64,000 nt of DNA, taken from Verrucomicrobiota bacterium (GTDB lineage Bacteria > Verrucomicrobiota > Verrucomicrobiia > Limisphaerales > UBA9464). Shown piece after piece: positions 1-9,417 of this stretch (positions are counted from its first letter, which is position 1; each line of letters starts with the position of its first letter). Below the pieces are notes generated by a model. The model was not told the origin of the DNA. It made no database searches and was given only the letters and a program-made list of their open reading frames with translations. The position numbers and the translations under genes are program-made. The stretch covers positions 19,474-83,473 of the forward strand of contig CANIZL010000012.1 of the NCBI GenBank assembly GCA_947471985.1. Direction: 5' to 3'.

Positions 1-1055
1 ACCTTCCCTACTACGCGGAGAGCATGTTCCCGCCCATGGAACTGGACGAAAAGGGCGGCACGCCGGTCCCTGGGGCCGCACCCGCGCACACCGAGCGGTA
101 TTATCTCAAGGCGATGAACTGCCCGCATCATCACCGGATTTTTGCCGCCGAACCACGCAGCTACCGGGACCTGCCACTGCGCATGGCGGAGTACGGTACC
201 TGCTACCGTTACGAGCAGTCCGGCGAACTCTTCGGACTAATGCGCGTGCGGTCGATGCAGATGAACGACGCCCACATGTACTGCACCACCGAACAGTTCG
301 GCGACGAATTCCGCTCGGTGAATGAGATGTACCTCAAGTATTTCAAAATCTTCGGGATCGAGAAATACCAGATGCGCTTCAGCACGCACGATCCCGCCCG
401 GTTGGGGCAGAAGTTCGTCAACGAACCGGAGCTGTGGAAGAAGACCGAAGACATGGTGCGCCAGGTACTGATCGATTCCGGCATCAACTACGTGGAAGTG
501 GCGAACGAGGCCGCCTTCTACGGACCGAAGATCGATGTCCAGGTCTGGAGCGCGATCGGTCGCGAGTTCACGATCGCCACCAACCAGGTGGATTTCGCCG
601 TGCCGGCGCGCTTTGGGCTCACGTACCGGGATCGGGATAACACGGACAAAACACCGCTCTGCATCCATCGGGCGCCCCTGGGCACGCACGAGCGCTTTAT
701 TGGTTTCCTGATCGAGCACTATGCCGGCAACTTCCCGCTGTGGCTCGCGCCGGAACAGGTCCGCATCCTGACCATCGGCGAGGACGCGGCGCTGACCGAG
801 GCCGCCAAGAGCTTGGTGGCCGAACTGCGGGCCCAGTTTGTCCGCGTCGAAGCGGACCTCAGCAGCAACCCCATCAAGGCAAAGATCGCCCACGCGGAGG
901 AAGCCCGGGTGCACACCATGCTGGTGCTGGGCGCCCGCGATCTGGAAGCCGGGGTCGTGTCCGTACGCATCCACAGCAAAGGTCCGCAGGGCGCCAAGCC
1001 CCGGGCCGAGGTGGTCGCGGATATCCTGGCCTCCATCAAGGAACGCCGGGCGTAA
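1..1055 (+). CDS. thrS: Threonyl-tRNA synthetase, C-terminal part (5' end outside window)
   Basis: Open frame from base 3 (LPYYAESMFPPMELDEKGG...), class II aaRS motifs (NCPHHH, YRYEQSGELFGLMRVRSMQMNDAHMYC, HRAPLGTHERFIGFLIEHYAGNFPLWLAPEQ) and anticodon-binding domain. Confidence 0.95.
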   Translation, partial: LPYYAESMFPPMELDEKGGTPVPGAAPAHTERYYLKAMNCPHHHRIFAAEPRSYRDLPLRMAEYGTCYRYEQSGELFGLMRVRSMQMNDAHMYCTTEQFGDEFRSVNEMYLKYFKIFGIEKYQMRFSTHDPARLGQKFVNEPELWKKTEDMVRQVLIDSGINYVEVANEAAFYGPKIDVQVWSAIGREFTIATNQVDFAVPARFGLTYRDRDNTDKTPLCIHRAPLGTHERFIGFLIEHYAGNFPLWLAPEQVRILTIGEDAALTEAAKSLVAELRAQFVRVEADLSSNPIKAKIAHAEEARVHTMLVLGARDLEAGVVSVRIHSKGPQGAKPRAEVVADILASIKERRA

Positions 1056-1070
1056 ACGAGGAACCGGGCA

Positions 1071-1097
1071 GCCCGCGGTCCATCAACGACCGCGGGC
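1071..1097. other. Perfect 10-bp inverted repeat (GCCCGCGGTC-N7-GACCGCGGGC) between convergent genes, no T-tract
   Basis: Direct reading; stem 1071-1080/1088-1097. Confidence 0.7.
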
Positions 1098-1134
1098 CCG
1101 TTCGCCTGCCGGAGTTCCGGCGGGCGCCGGGATC

Positions 1135-2259
1135 TCAGTTCCGTTGGGTGACCAGGATCAACAGTCCCACCACCAGCAGAATACCGAGAATCAAGAAGAT
1201 TACCTTCCAGGCGCTGATGGGGTGCTTGCCGGCAATGCTGCCCGTAAAACCGTTGATCACAACCTGATAACTGCGGCCGTGATATTCGTACGTCAGTAGC
1301 CAGACCGGGGCGAGGATGTGCTTGAAGGTCTGCCCCGACCAATTCGCCGTGATGCCCAGATTGCGATAGGTGTCCCCCGGAATGGACTGCACGACCATCT
1401 GCCGCAGGGCGCCCTCCATGTGCTCACGGGAACGCTTCGCCGCCTGGACCAGATCGATCTGATAACGCTCAACCGTCCAGCCCGCGAGGTAGCCCGCATT
1501 GTAGGGCACCAGTTCCCGGGTCGGAAACGGCTCGATCCGGGCCAGCAACTCCGGATTGATTCCCCGGCTGGCGTTGACGATGTCGTCGTCAAAAAAGTGC
1601 GCCACATCGCCCGCACTGTACTGCCAGCGGATGCGCTGAACCTGTCGCGTTTGCTGATTGCCGTTGGCGTCCTGATAGGTCTCCGTCTCGTAATAATAAT
1701 ACCCGCTCTCCGCCTGCCAGTGGGCCTGCACCTGGGCGTCGAAGGTCCAATACGGCAGGTAAACACCATGCACCGTGTCGGTCATGGCCTTGGTTCCCAG
1801 AGTACCCGGCGCGAACCAGCGGCCGCCGTACCATTCCCGAATTTTATCCCGGACCTGGACCTCGCTGATCTTCAGCGGCAGCAGGCTTTCCGGCCGGAAG
1901 GAATCCTTCACCTGATCGTACGGCACCAGGGAGGCGGACCCGCAGAACTCGCAGCGCTGTCCCACTTTGGTGGCATCGAAGACAGAAATCGCCTCGCAGC
2001 TTTGGCACCGCACACTCGTACGTTCCGCCTGCCAGCCACGGCCCTCGTCCGGGATCCCGCGCAGAGCGGTGACCAGGTCGTGTTCGACAATACCGCCCGC
2101 GGCGGCCGCTTCCGTGAGGGTCGCAGGTGCAGCCGTCCCGCAGAACGCGCAGACCAGGGCTTGTTTGGCCGGATTCCAAGTCGCCTCGGCCCCGCACGCA
2201 GGGCAATGAAACTTGTCGTGGGCGGTCGCGGCGCGGTCCGAAGTCATTGGGGCAGCCAT
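1135..2259 (-). CDS. Double zinc-ribbon (TFIIB-type) membrane-anchored protein of unknown function
   Basis: CPAC..CAFC and CQSC..CEFC pairs, C-terminal hydrophobic helix; start placed at MAAPMTSDR inside the longer ORF. Confidence 0.75.
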   Translation of the reverse strand: MAAPMTSDRAATAHDKFHCPACGAEATWNPAKQALVCAFCGTAAPATLTEAAAAGGIVEHDLVTALRGIPDEGRGWQAERTSVRCQSCEAISVFDATKVGQRCEFCGSASLVPYDQVKDSFRPESLLPLKISEVQVRDKIREWYGGRWFAPGTLGTKAMTDTVHGVYLPYWTFDAQVQAHWQAESGYYYYETETYQDANGNQQTRQVQRIRWQYSAGDVAHFFDDDIVNASRGINPELLARIEPFPTRELVPYNAGYLAGWTVERYQIDLVQAAKRSREHMEGALRQMVVQSIPGDTYRNLGITANWSGQTFKHILAPVWLLTYEYHGRSYQVVINGFTGSIAGKHPISAWKVIFLILGILLVVGLLILVTQRN

Positions 2260-2381
2260 GATGTTTACCTTGGCGGAAAGGCTGGTGGGCCTCCCCGGGG
2301 GCGCGCAAGCCACGGAAAAGGGAAAGCGGCGAGTTCACTCCCGGATTGCCTTTCTTCACCCAACCTGCCTAGGGTGAGTCC

Positions 2382-2786
2382 ATGTCAGAGATCGCCAGTT
2401 ACGTAGCTCACGGTGCGGCCCAGGTCACACCCGCCACGCTGGATCGGTGTGTCCGCAACCTGCCGATGTGGCGGGCCGAGTTTCACCAGATCAATGCCCC
2501 GCATTTTCCGCACCTGGTGGATCAATTGGAATTCCTCGCCCATTGCGTCGAGGACACCGCCGATGGCGCCTACAAGGAACTCCCCTACAGCGCCCTGGCG
2601 AGTGGAGTTTTCGCCCTGATGTATGCGCATAAGAAGATCGATATCCTGCCGGACGGCGTGGGAATGCTGGGGCACGCGGACGATTCCAGCGTGGTCCGAG
2701 CGGTCCTGATCCTGCATGAAAAAGCGTTCCACGCGTACGCCGACTCCCAGGGGCTGGATTGGCATCGGATTACCAGCAAGCCGTAG
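2382..2786 (+). CDS. DUF1232/YkvA-like small protein
   Basis: Motif [25 protein letters not shown] resembles the DUF1232 'iDliPDflPvlGylDD' core. Confidence 0.55.
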   Translation: MSEIASYVAHGAAQVTPATLDRCVRNLPMWRAEFHQINAPHFPHLVDQLEFLAHCVEDTADGAYKELPYSALASGVFALMYAHKKIDILPDGVGMLGHADDSSVVRAVLILHEKAFHAYADSQGLDWHRITSKP

Positions 2787-2859
2787 GGTTCTCTCCGAAA
2801 CTATTCCGCAATCGCGTTGACGTCTTCCGGACGCTATGTAGGTTGCGTTACCTAAAGCT

Positions 2860-3327
2860 ATGTCAGAGACCACTCCTCCTCCGGGCGCCCCGGGAGCGAC
2901 GCCCGAACCGCCGAAGCCCGCGGATGCGGCGCAGAAGAAACAAACGGTGCGGATCTCGCTGCCGCCGAAGCCGGCAGGCGGTCCGTCGATTCGTCTGCCC
3001 GCCGCCGGTGCCGCACCGGCCCCAATGGCCGCCTCGATGTCGTCGGCTCCGGCCGCCCCCGCCGCGCCTTCGGCTCCCTCGGCCCCCGCCGCCCCGCGGC
3101 CGGCAGCCCCGGCCCCGCCGTCGGCGGCGCCGGCCATGGGCATGTCCAGTCACGCCGCCAAGCCGGCCGCCCCGGCTCCCGTTGGCAAACCGGCGGCCCC
3201 GGCGCAGCGCGCCGCCGCCCCCGCCCGGGCCAGCTCCAGCGGCTTGGATATCGGACTCGCCTTCGCCACCGTTCTGTGCAGCATCGCCACCGTGGCTGCC
3301 CTCTTCCTGTTCCAGCCCAATCCTTAA
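2860..3327 (+). CDS. Ala/Pro-rich low-complexity protein with C-terminal transmembrane segment
   Basis: 155 aa [18 protein letters not shown] near N-terminus, extended A/P region, C-terminal hydrophobic helix. Confidence 0.6.
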   Translation: MSETTPPPGAPGATPEPPKPADAAQKKQTVRISLPPKPAGGPSIRLPAAGAAPAPMAASMSSAPAAPAAPSAPSAPAAPRPAAPAPPSAAPAMGMSSHAAKPAAPAPVGKPAAPAQRAAAPARASSSGLDIGLAFATVLCSIATVAALFLFQPNP

Positions 3328-3328
3328 T

Positions 3329-3661
3329 ATGGCCGCCGCCAACATACTGACCGCCACCACGCAAAATTTCTCCGAAGCCGTGCTCAAATCCACCCAGCCG
3401 GTGCTGGTGGATTTCTGGGCGGAATGGTGCGGCCCCTGCAAGATGCTGACCCCGGTGCTGGACGAGCTGGCCACGGAATACGCCGGCCGGGCCACCATCG
3501 CCAAGGTCAACATTGATGACCATCAGGAGCTGGCGCTCCAGTTCGGCATCAGCTCCATCCCCACGCTGCTCTTGTTCAAGAACGGCAACGTCGTAGGTCA
3601 GAGCGTCGGTCTGAAGCCGAAGAACGCGCTGAAACAGCAATTGGACGGCGCGCTGGCGTAA
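3329..3661 (+). CDS. trxA: Thioredoxin
   Basis: [34 protein letters not shown]; start at ATG 3329. Confidence 0.95.
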   Translation: MAAANILTATTQNFSEAVLKSTQPVLVDFWAEWCGPCKMLTPVLDELATEYAGRATIAKVNIDDHQELALQFGISSIPTLLLFKNGNVVGQSVGLKPKNALKQQLDGALA

Positions 3662-3695
3662 TCCCGCCTCCCGGCGGAAGTCAGGTCCCGCCGAC

Positions 3696-4697
3696 ATGAG
3701 CTTTTTGTCACCGACCGCTGGTTTGCGCCAGCGGTCGCTTTTTTATGGCCAATTGGCCACGCTCATCGGCGCCGCCGTGCCCATTGATCGGATCCTGGCC
3801 CAACTGATCGCCTCGCCGCCCGCACCGGAACTCCGTTCCCTGGCCCAGCGACTCCAAGTGGCCATGGCCCAGCAATCCACCTGGACCGAGGCGTTTCACA
3901 CCATTCCGGGCTGGGCTCCGCCCTTTGACCTGGCCTTAATCGAAGCCGGCGAACGATCCGGTCGACTGGATGAGGCTTTTAGCACCCTGGCCCGGCACCA
4001 TCGACAACGGGCTGAAAGCATTCGACGGGTCCTGCAAAGCGCCGCCTACCCGGTGCTCATCTTCCACGTGGCCGTGGTGATCATTCCCGTACCGGCTTTG
4101 GTCATCAGCGGCGATTTTGTTCGGTACCTGGCCCAATCCGTGGGCGTTCTGGCGTTGGTCTATAGCCTCATCGGTTTGGCCGTCTGGGGTTCACGGGGGC
4201 AGCGGCGGGAGACTTGGCGGGCGGCCTTGGAGCGATTCACGCTGAAGATTCCCATTCTGGGGTCCGCCCGTTCGGCGCTCGCCTTGGGACGGCTGGCGGG
4301 GGCTTTGGAAGCGTTGATTTCCGCGGGAGTGCTGGTGACAGAAGCCTGGCCGATGGCGGCGCGGGCGAGCGCTTCTCCCCTATTGGTGCGGGTGGTGAAC
4401 GGTTGGGTCGAGCCGCTCGCCTCCGGCACGACACCGGCGGAATTGGTCACCGAGAGCGGGCCTTTTCCCGCCACGTTTGTCAGTTCCTACGCGATCGGGG
4501 AAATGAATGGCCGACTCGACGAGCAATTGCGCTGGCTGGCCAAGCATTACGAAGAAGAGGGATACGCCCGCCTGCAGGCCCTCGCCACGGCGGCCCCCAT
4601 GATTGCCTACACCTTGGTGGCGGCCTGGATCGTGCTGTACATCTTCTCCTCCTTCAGCGGCTACATCAACATCATCAATCAGTTGCTGGGAGCGTAG
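3696..4697 (+). CDS. Type II secretion/type IV pilus inner-membrane GspF/PilC-like protein
   Basis: LFYGQLATLIGAAVPI, IEAGERSGRLDEAF, IGEMNGRLDEQL, two T2SF-like halves and TM segments. Confidence 0.8.
   Translation: MSFLSPTAGLRQRSLFYGQLATLIGAAVPIDRILAQLIASPPAPELRSLAQRLQVAMAQQSTWTEAFHTIPGWAPPFDLALIEAGERSGRLDEAFSTLARHHRQRAESIRRVLQSAAYPVLIFHVAVVIIPVPALVISGDFVRYLAQSVGVLALVYSLIGLAVWGSRGQRRETWRAALERFTLKIPILGSARSALALGRLAGALEALISAGVLVTEAWPMAARASASPLLVRVVNGWVEPLASGTTPAELVTESGPFPATFVSSYAIGEMNGRLDEQLRWLAKHYEEEGYARLQALATAAPMIAYTLVAAWIVLYIFSSFSGYINIINQLLGA
3712..3744 (+). terminator. Rho-independent terminator-like hairpin overlapping 5' end of gspF-like ORF
   Basis: CGACCGCTGG-TTTGCG-CCAGCGGTCG followed by C then TTTTTT. 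Confidence 0.75.
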
Positions 4698-4804
4698 GCG
4701 AAGTCAGCCGCCGGGGAGAAACGCTACGGAACCGGCGAAAGGCGACCAGCACCCGTCGACGACGGATACCGCAGCGCGCGGATGCCACAGCGCGCTTTTC
4801 CGGC

Positions 4805-5497
4805 CTACGCCTTCTGCAGCGCGGCGACCATGCTTTGGAAGATGTACTTTCCGTCATCCGTCCCGAGCAGCGTCTCGCTGGCCCGATCCGGGTGCGGCAT
4901 CAGACCGGCAACATTCCGACGGGCATTGCAGATACCCGCAATATTTTGCACCGAACCGTTGGGATTCGCCGCATCCGTGGCCTGCCCCAGGGCATCGGTG
5001 TACTGCCAAAGGATCTGTCGCCCCGCTTCCAAGGCTTTGAGCGTCGGCTCGTCCGCAAAATAACAGCCTTCGCCGTGGGCGATGGGCATCTTGAGGACCG
5101 ACGTTTCCGGAATCCGGGAGGTAAAGGCCGTATCGCGCTGCAGCGTCCGCAGATAGACCTGTTCGCAGTGGAACTGGAGATCACGATTGCGGATCAGCGC
5201 TCCGGGCAGCAAACCCGCTTCGCAGAGAATCTGGAAGCCGTTGCAGATCCCCAGGACCAGCCCGCCCTGCGCGGCGAATTGAATCACGGCCTGCATCACC
5301 GGACTGAACCGGGCAATCGCGCCACAACGGAGATAGTCACCGTAACTGAACCCCCCGGGGACGATCACCGCATCGGCAGCGCCCAAGCTGGTGTCTTTGT
5401 GCCACACCAGATTGGCCGTGTGGCCGAGGACGCGGACGGCGTGAACGCAATCCTGATCGCAGTTGGAGGCGGGAAATTGAAGGACGGCGACGTGCAT
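4805..5497 (-). CDS. purQ: Phosphoribosylformylglycinamidine synthase subunit PurQ
   Basis: Class I glutamine amidotransferase: [33 protein letters not shown]. Confidence 0.95.
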   Translation of the reverse strand: MHVAVLQFPASNCDQDCVHAVRVLGHTANLVWHKDTSLGAADAVIVPGGFSYGDYLRCGAIARFSPVMQAVIQFAAQGGLVLGICNGFQILCEAGLLPGALIRNRDLQFHCEQVYLRTLQRDTAFTSRIPETSVLKMPIAHGEGCYFADEPTLKALEAGRQILWQYTDALGQATDAANPNGSVQNIAGICNARRNVAGLMPHPDRASETLLGTDDGKYIFQSMVAALQKA

Positions 5498-5506
5498 GGC
5501 GGCGGC

Positions 5507-5752
5507 TCAGTCCACGAGTTCCAGCTGAAAATCCTCAATCACCGGATTGCTGAGGAATTTGTGAGCGGCCGCGTTCAGCGCCTCCCGCGCCTGCGCCTTG
5601 TCGGTGCCGGGCGCGAGATCGATCTCGATGTACTTGCCCACATGCACCCCCGTCACGCCCTGGTATCCCATGTGCGCGAGGGCGTTCTGGACAGTCTTGC
5701 CCACCGGGTCAAGGACGGCTTTTTTCGGAGTAATTACGAGCTTTGCTTTCAT
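5507..5752 (-). CDS. purS: Phosphoribosylformylglycinamidine synthase subunit PurS
   Basis: 81 aa; VLDPVGKTVQNALAHMGYQGVTGVHVGKYIEIDL; directly upstream of purQ. Confidence 0.92.
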   Translation of the reverse strand: MKAKLVITPKKAVLDPVGKTVQNALAHMGYQGVTGVHVGKYIEIDLAPGTDKAQAREALNAAAHKFLSNPVIEDFQLELVD

Positions 5753-5962
5753 GTGGTTGCCGGCGGACCGGCGAAAAGTCGGGGCGTAGATAGGCGGTCC
5801 CGGCGGGGGGTGCGAGAAGATTTTTTCGGTCCCTCCTGGAAGTGTGCGGCTACGGCCTCGGATTCACCCCGGAAGAACGCCGACATCGCCCCCGCCGGTG
5901 GGCGTTGGGGAAATGAATCCCACCTTGTCTGGGGCGTCTGCTAACGTATCCATCAAGAACGC

Positions 5963-6652
5963 ATGGCACTGCTCGAAGTCACGGGTCTCAAAAAATCCTT
6001 CCGGGATCCGGAGGGCCGATCAATGGCCGTGCTGGATGTCCCCCATTTTCAGCTCTCTGCCGGCGCCCATATCGGGCTGGCCGGCACCAGCGGCACCGGC
6101 AAAACCACCTTTCTCCACTGCCTGGCCGGCATTCTGGCCCCGGATGCCGGGAGCATCGTACTGGACGGCGAGTCCATCTGCCCGGGCAGCGAGGCCGTGC
6201 GGGACAGCATCCGGGCTCGTTCCCTCGGGTATATCTTCCAGACCTTCAATCTGCTCCAGGGCTTCACCTGCCTGGAAAACGTCCTGCTCGGCATGAGTTT
6301 CGGACGCGGCCCCGACCGGGCGCGCGCCGAGGAGTTGTTGCGGCGGGTCGGCCTGGCCGATCGCCTGCGGCATCTGCCGCGCCAACTCTCCACCGGTCAA
6401 CAGCAACGGGTGGCGGTGGCCCGGGCGCTGGCCAATCACCCCAAACTGGTGCTCGCGGATGAACCCACCGGCAACCTCGACGCCGCCAATGCCCGCGACG
6501 CCCTCGCCCTGATCCGCGAAATCTGCCACGAAGCCGGGGCCGCCCTGATCTGCGTGAGCCACGATCCGCAGGTCCTGTCCACCTTCCCCGAACGGCTGTC
6601 GCTCGCCGATCTCAATCGCGCCGCCCGCCGGCCCAACCCCGTTTCCGCGTGA
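5963..6652 (+). CDS. ABC transporter ATP-binding protein (LolD/MacB-type)
   Basis: Walker A GTSGTGKTT, signature LSTGQQQRVAVARAL, Walker B LVLADEPTGNLD. Confidence 0.93.
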   Translation: MALLEVTGLKKSFRDPEGRSMAVLDVPHFQLSAGAHIGLAGTSGTGKTTFLHCLAGILAPDAGSIVLDGESICPGSEAVRDSIRARSLGYIFQTFNLLQGFTCLENVLLGMSFGRGPDRARAEELLRRVGLADRLRHLPRQLSTGQQQRVAVARALANHPKLVLADEPTGNLDAANARDALALIREICHEAGAALICVSHDPQVLSTFPERLSLADLNRAARRPNPVSA

Positions 6653-7854
6653 CCCTTCCTCTGCTCATCCGCCGCAGCCTCCGGCAGCACGCCCTGTCCA
6701 CGATGGTCACCGCCATCAGCATCGCCCTCGCCGGCGGACTGCTCATGGCCGTCTGGAGTTTGAAACAACAGGCCCGACAGACGTTTGAACAGATGGACGG
6801 CGGCTGGGATGCCGTGCTGGGCGCCCGATCCAGCAAGTTGCAACTGGTCCTCAATGCCATCTTCCACCTCGAGGCGTCACCGGGCAATCTCGCCCCGGCC
6901 GACGTGGAATTCATCGCCCGCAACCCGGCCGTTCACCACGTGGTCCCCATTGCCATGGGCGACAACTACCAAGGCTTCCGCATCGTCGGCACCACCACCA
7001 ATCTCTTCACCGAACACGAGTACCAACCGGGTCGGAAACTGCAGGTAACCGGGACCGGACGACTTTTTGACGATGGCTATCGCGAGGCCGTGCTCGGCTC
7101 GTTTGCCGCGCGCAAACTCGGATTCAAAGTGGGCTCGGAATTCAAGCCCTACCACGGACTCAACTACGACGCCAACTCCCAGCACGAGGAAACGTACGTG
7201 GTCACCGGCGTGCTTGAACCAAGCAATACGCCCGCGGACAAGGTGATCTGGATCCCCCTCGCCGGCCTGCAAAACATGGCGGGACACGACCCGGCCACCG
7301 CAACGGATGTCAGTGCCGTGCTGGTAAAACTGCGGGCGCCCGCTGCGGGCCGCCAACTGGATCAAATGTACAACAAGCAGGGCAATCGCCTGACCTTCGC
7401 GTGGCCCATCGGGGCAGTGATGAGCCAGTTGTTCGACAAAATCGGTTGGTTTGATCGCGTTTTGACGCTCGTCGCGGCGCTGGTCGCGCTGGTCGCCGCC
7501 GGGAGTGTCCTGACCAGCATTTACAATTCCATGGCCGCCCGCCGACGGGATCTCGCCATCCTGCGGGCCCTCGGTGCCCGCCGCACCACCATCTTCGGAG
7601 CCATCGTGGGCGAAGCCGTCGCCGTGGTGGCTCTGGGCAATCTGCTCGCGTTCGGGCTGTATTTCGTGATCCTCTCCGCCACGGCCCTGATTCTGCGCGA
7701 GCAGACGGGCGTCGTGATTGATGCGTGGCAGTTCAATGCCGTGTGGTTGTGGGCTCCCGCCACCCTGCTCGGCCTCGGCGCGCTGGCCGGAATGGTCCCC
7801 GCCTGGGTGGCGTACCGCATGGACGTCGCCGCCGGTCTGACCCCGGATTCCTGA
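6649..7854 (+). CDS. ABC transporter permease (FtsX/MacB-type)
   Basis: GTG start overlapping upstream TGA; N-terminal TM, periplasmic domain, C-terminal FtsX TM region (LAILRALGARRTTIFGAIVGEA). Confidence 0.9.
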   Translation: MTLPLLIRRSLRQHALSTMVTAISIALAGGLLMAVWSLKQQARQTFEQMDGGWDAVLGARSSKLQLVLNAIFHLEASPGNLAPADVEFIARNPAVHHVVPIAMGDNYQGFRIVGTTTNLFTEHEYQPGRKLQVTGTGRLFDDGYREAVLGSFAARKLGFKVGSEFKPYHGLNYDANSQHEETYVVTGVLEPSNTPADKVIWIPLAGLQNMAGHDPATATDVSAVLVKLRAPAAGRQLDQMYNKQGNRLTFAWPIGAVMSQLFDKIGWFDRVLTLVAALVALVAAGSVLTSIYNSMAARRRDLAILRALGARRTTIFGAIVGEAVAVVALGNLLAFGLYFVILSATALILREQTGVVIDAWQFNAVWLWAPATLLGLGALAGMVPAWVAYRMDVAAGLTPDS

Positions 7855-7934
7855 TCGCCGGACGCAATCGACAGACCCGCGGCCGCGGAAATCTTCATCG
7901 CGTCCCGGGACAACTTCCGTATGTTAACGGTGTT

Positions 7935-9401
7935 GTGACGTCCGTGGTGCGCTGGATTCTGCTTTGTCTGCTGGGTTTGACGACCCGGTACGCTGGCGCG
8001 CAATCACCCCCCGCAACTTCCTCGGCCCTCCCCGTCGAAGACGTCGCGTCCTCTATTCCCGCCCCTGCCCCCGTTCCAACGCCCACGCCGGCACCGGCGG
8101 AGATTACGTGGGAACCGACCACCGAGAGGCTGGCGGCGCAGGTCCCCAAGCAACGCCTGTCCCAAGTGCTGCCGCGCCTCGCGCGCGCCACGGGCTGGCA
8201 GGTGTTCATCGAACCCGGCAACGACCCCCTGGTCTCCAGCACCTTTCGAGCGCTGCCCGCCGCGGAAGCGCTGGAGCGATTGCTGAACGGACGCAGCTTC
8301 GCCCTCCGCACCGGCAAGGACGGCCGCTCCCGGCTGCTGATCTACCATTCCTCGGCCTCCGGGGCGACCGAGGAAGTGGCGCCGGATTACGTCGTCGTGG
8401 AACGCGTGGCCAACGAACTCCTGGTAAAACTTAAGCCGGACGCCAAACACAGTATCGAGGAGATCGCCGCCCAATTGGGAGCGAAGGTCGTGGGGAAAAT
8501 CGACGGACTGGACATCTACCGTCTCCGGTTCCCCGACGAGGAAGCCACCAACAAGGCCCGGGCAAGTCTGGCGAACAATCCCGACATCGCCGCCAGTGGC
8601 GACAATCTGCTGCTGCACGGCCCCAACCCCGGCGAACTGAAATCGCTCGGTGCCGGCGGGGGCGGCGGGCTTACGTTGAAGCCCGCCCGGATCGATGGCT
8701 CAAAACTGATCATCGGCCTGATCGACACCGCCATTCGGCCGTTGGGACCGGAATTTGACGCCTTCGTCCTGACCCCGCAATCGGTGGTGGGCGCCGCCCC
8801 GGAAGGAAACGACCTGACCCATGGAACGGCGATGTTGGCGAATATTCTGCACGGCGCCCAGGTAACGCTGGGCCCCGGTCAGGAAGCCGCCTTCCGGGTC
8901 CTGCCCGTGAATGTTTACAGCGCCAGCGAGGACAAGGGCCGGGCCAATCTCTTCGACGTGCTGAATGGGACGCAGCTGGCGATTCAGCAGGGCGCCTCAA
9001 TCATCAATTGGAGCCTCAGCAGCCCCGATCAGAGTCCGCTGGTCACCCAATTCACCCGCTACTATCAGCCGCAGGGCGTCACCTTCCTCGCCGCCGCCGG
9101 CAACCAACCGATCACCGACAACATGTACCCCGCCGCGGATCCGGGAGTCATCGCCATTACCGCCATCGGTCGTGACGGCAATTACGCCAGCTACGCCAAC
9201 CGCGGCGCGTTCATTGATGTCGGTCTGCCCGGATCGGACCTCGTGAATTTTGGGGACACCCGTTACCTGATCAACGGCACCAGCACCGCCACTGCCTTTG
9301 GCAGCGGCATTCTGGCCGCCCGCTCGCAGCTGACGGGAGCCAAACCGCCGACGCTGCTGCCCTGGTTGATCAACGCCTTTCCGCCACCGGGAAAGAAGTA
9401 G
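7935..9401 (+). CDS. S8 (subtilisin-like) serine protease with STN-like N-terminal domain and propeptide-like domain
   Basis: IIGLIDTAIRP, THGTAMLANILHG, LAAAGNQ, INGTSTATAFGSGI; upstream VPKQRLSQVLPRLARATGWQVFIEPG (STN-like); signal peptide; GTG start estimated. Confidence 0.75.
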   Translation: MTSVVRWILLCLLGLTTRYAGAQSPPATSSALPVEDVASSIPAPAPVPTPTPAPAEITWEPTTERLAAQVPKQRLSQVLPRLARATGWQVFIEPGNDPLVSSTFRALPAAEALERLLNGRSFALRTGKDGRSRLLIYHSSASGATEEVAPDYVVVERVANELLVKLKPDAKHSIEEIAAQLGAKVVGKIDGLDIYRLRFPDEEATNKARASLANNPDIAASGDNLLLHGPNPGELKSLGAGGGGGLTLKPARIDGSKLIIGLIDTAIRPLGPEFDAFVLTPQSVVGAAPEGNDLTHGTAMLANILHGAQVTLGPGQEAAFRVLPVNVYSASEDKGRANLFDVLNGTQLAIQQGASIINWSLSSPDQSPLVTQFTRYYQPQGVTFLAAAGNQPITDNMYPAADPGVIAITAIGRDGNYASYANRGAFIDVGLPGSDLVNFGDTRYLINGTSTATAFGSGILAARSQLTGAKPPTLLPWLINAFPPPGKK

Positions 9402-9417
9402 CGACCGGCGTCCGGGT

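Noticed and set aside
4214-5944. 576 aa plus-strand ORF spanning gspF-like end, purQ and purS
   Set aside because: Conflicts with three well-supported genes; no homology recognised.
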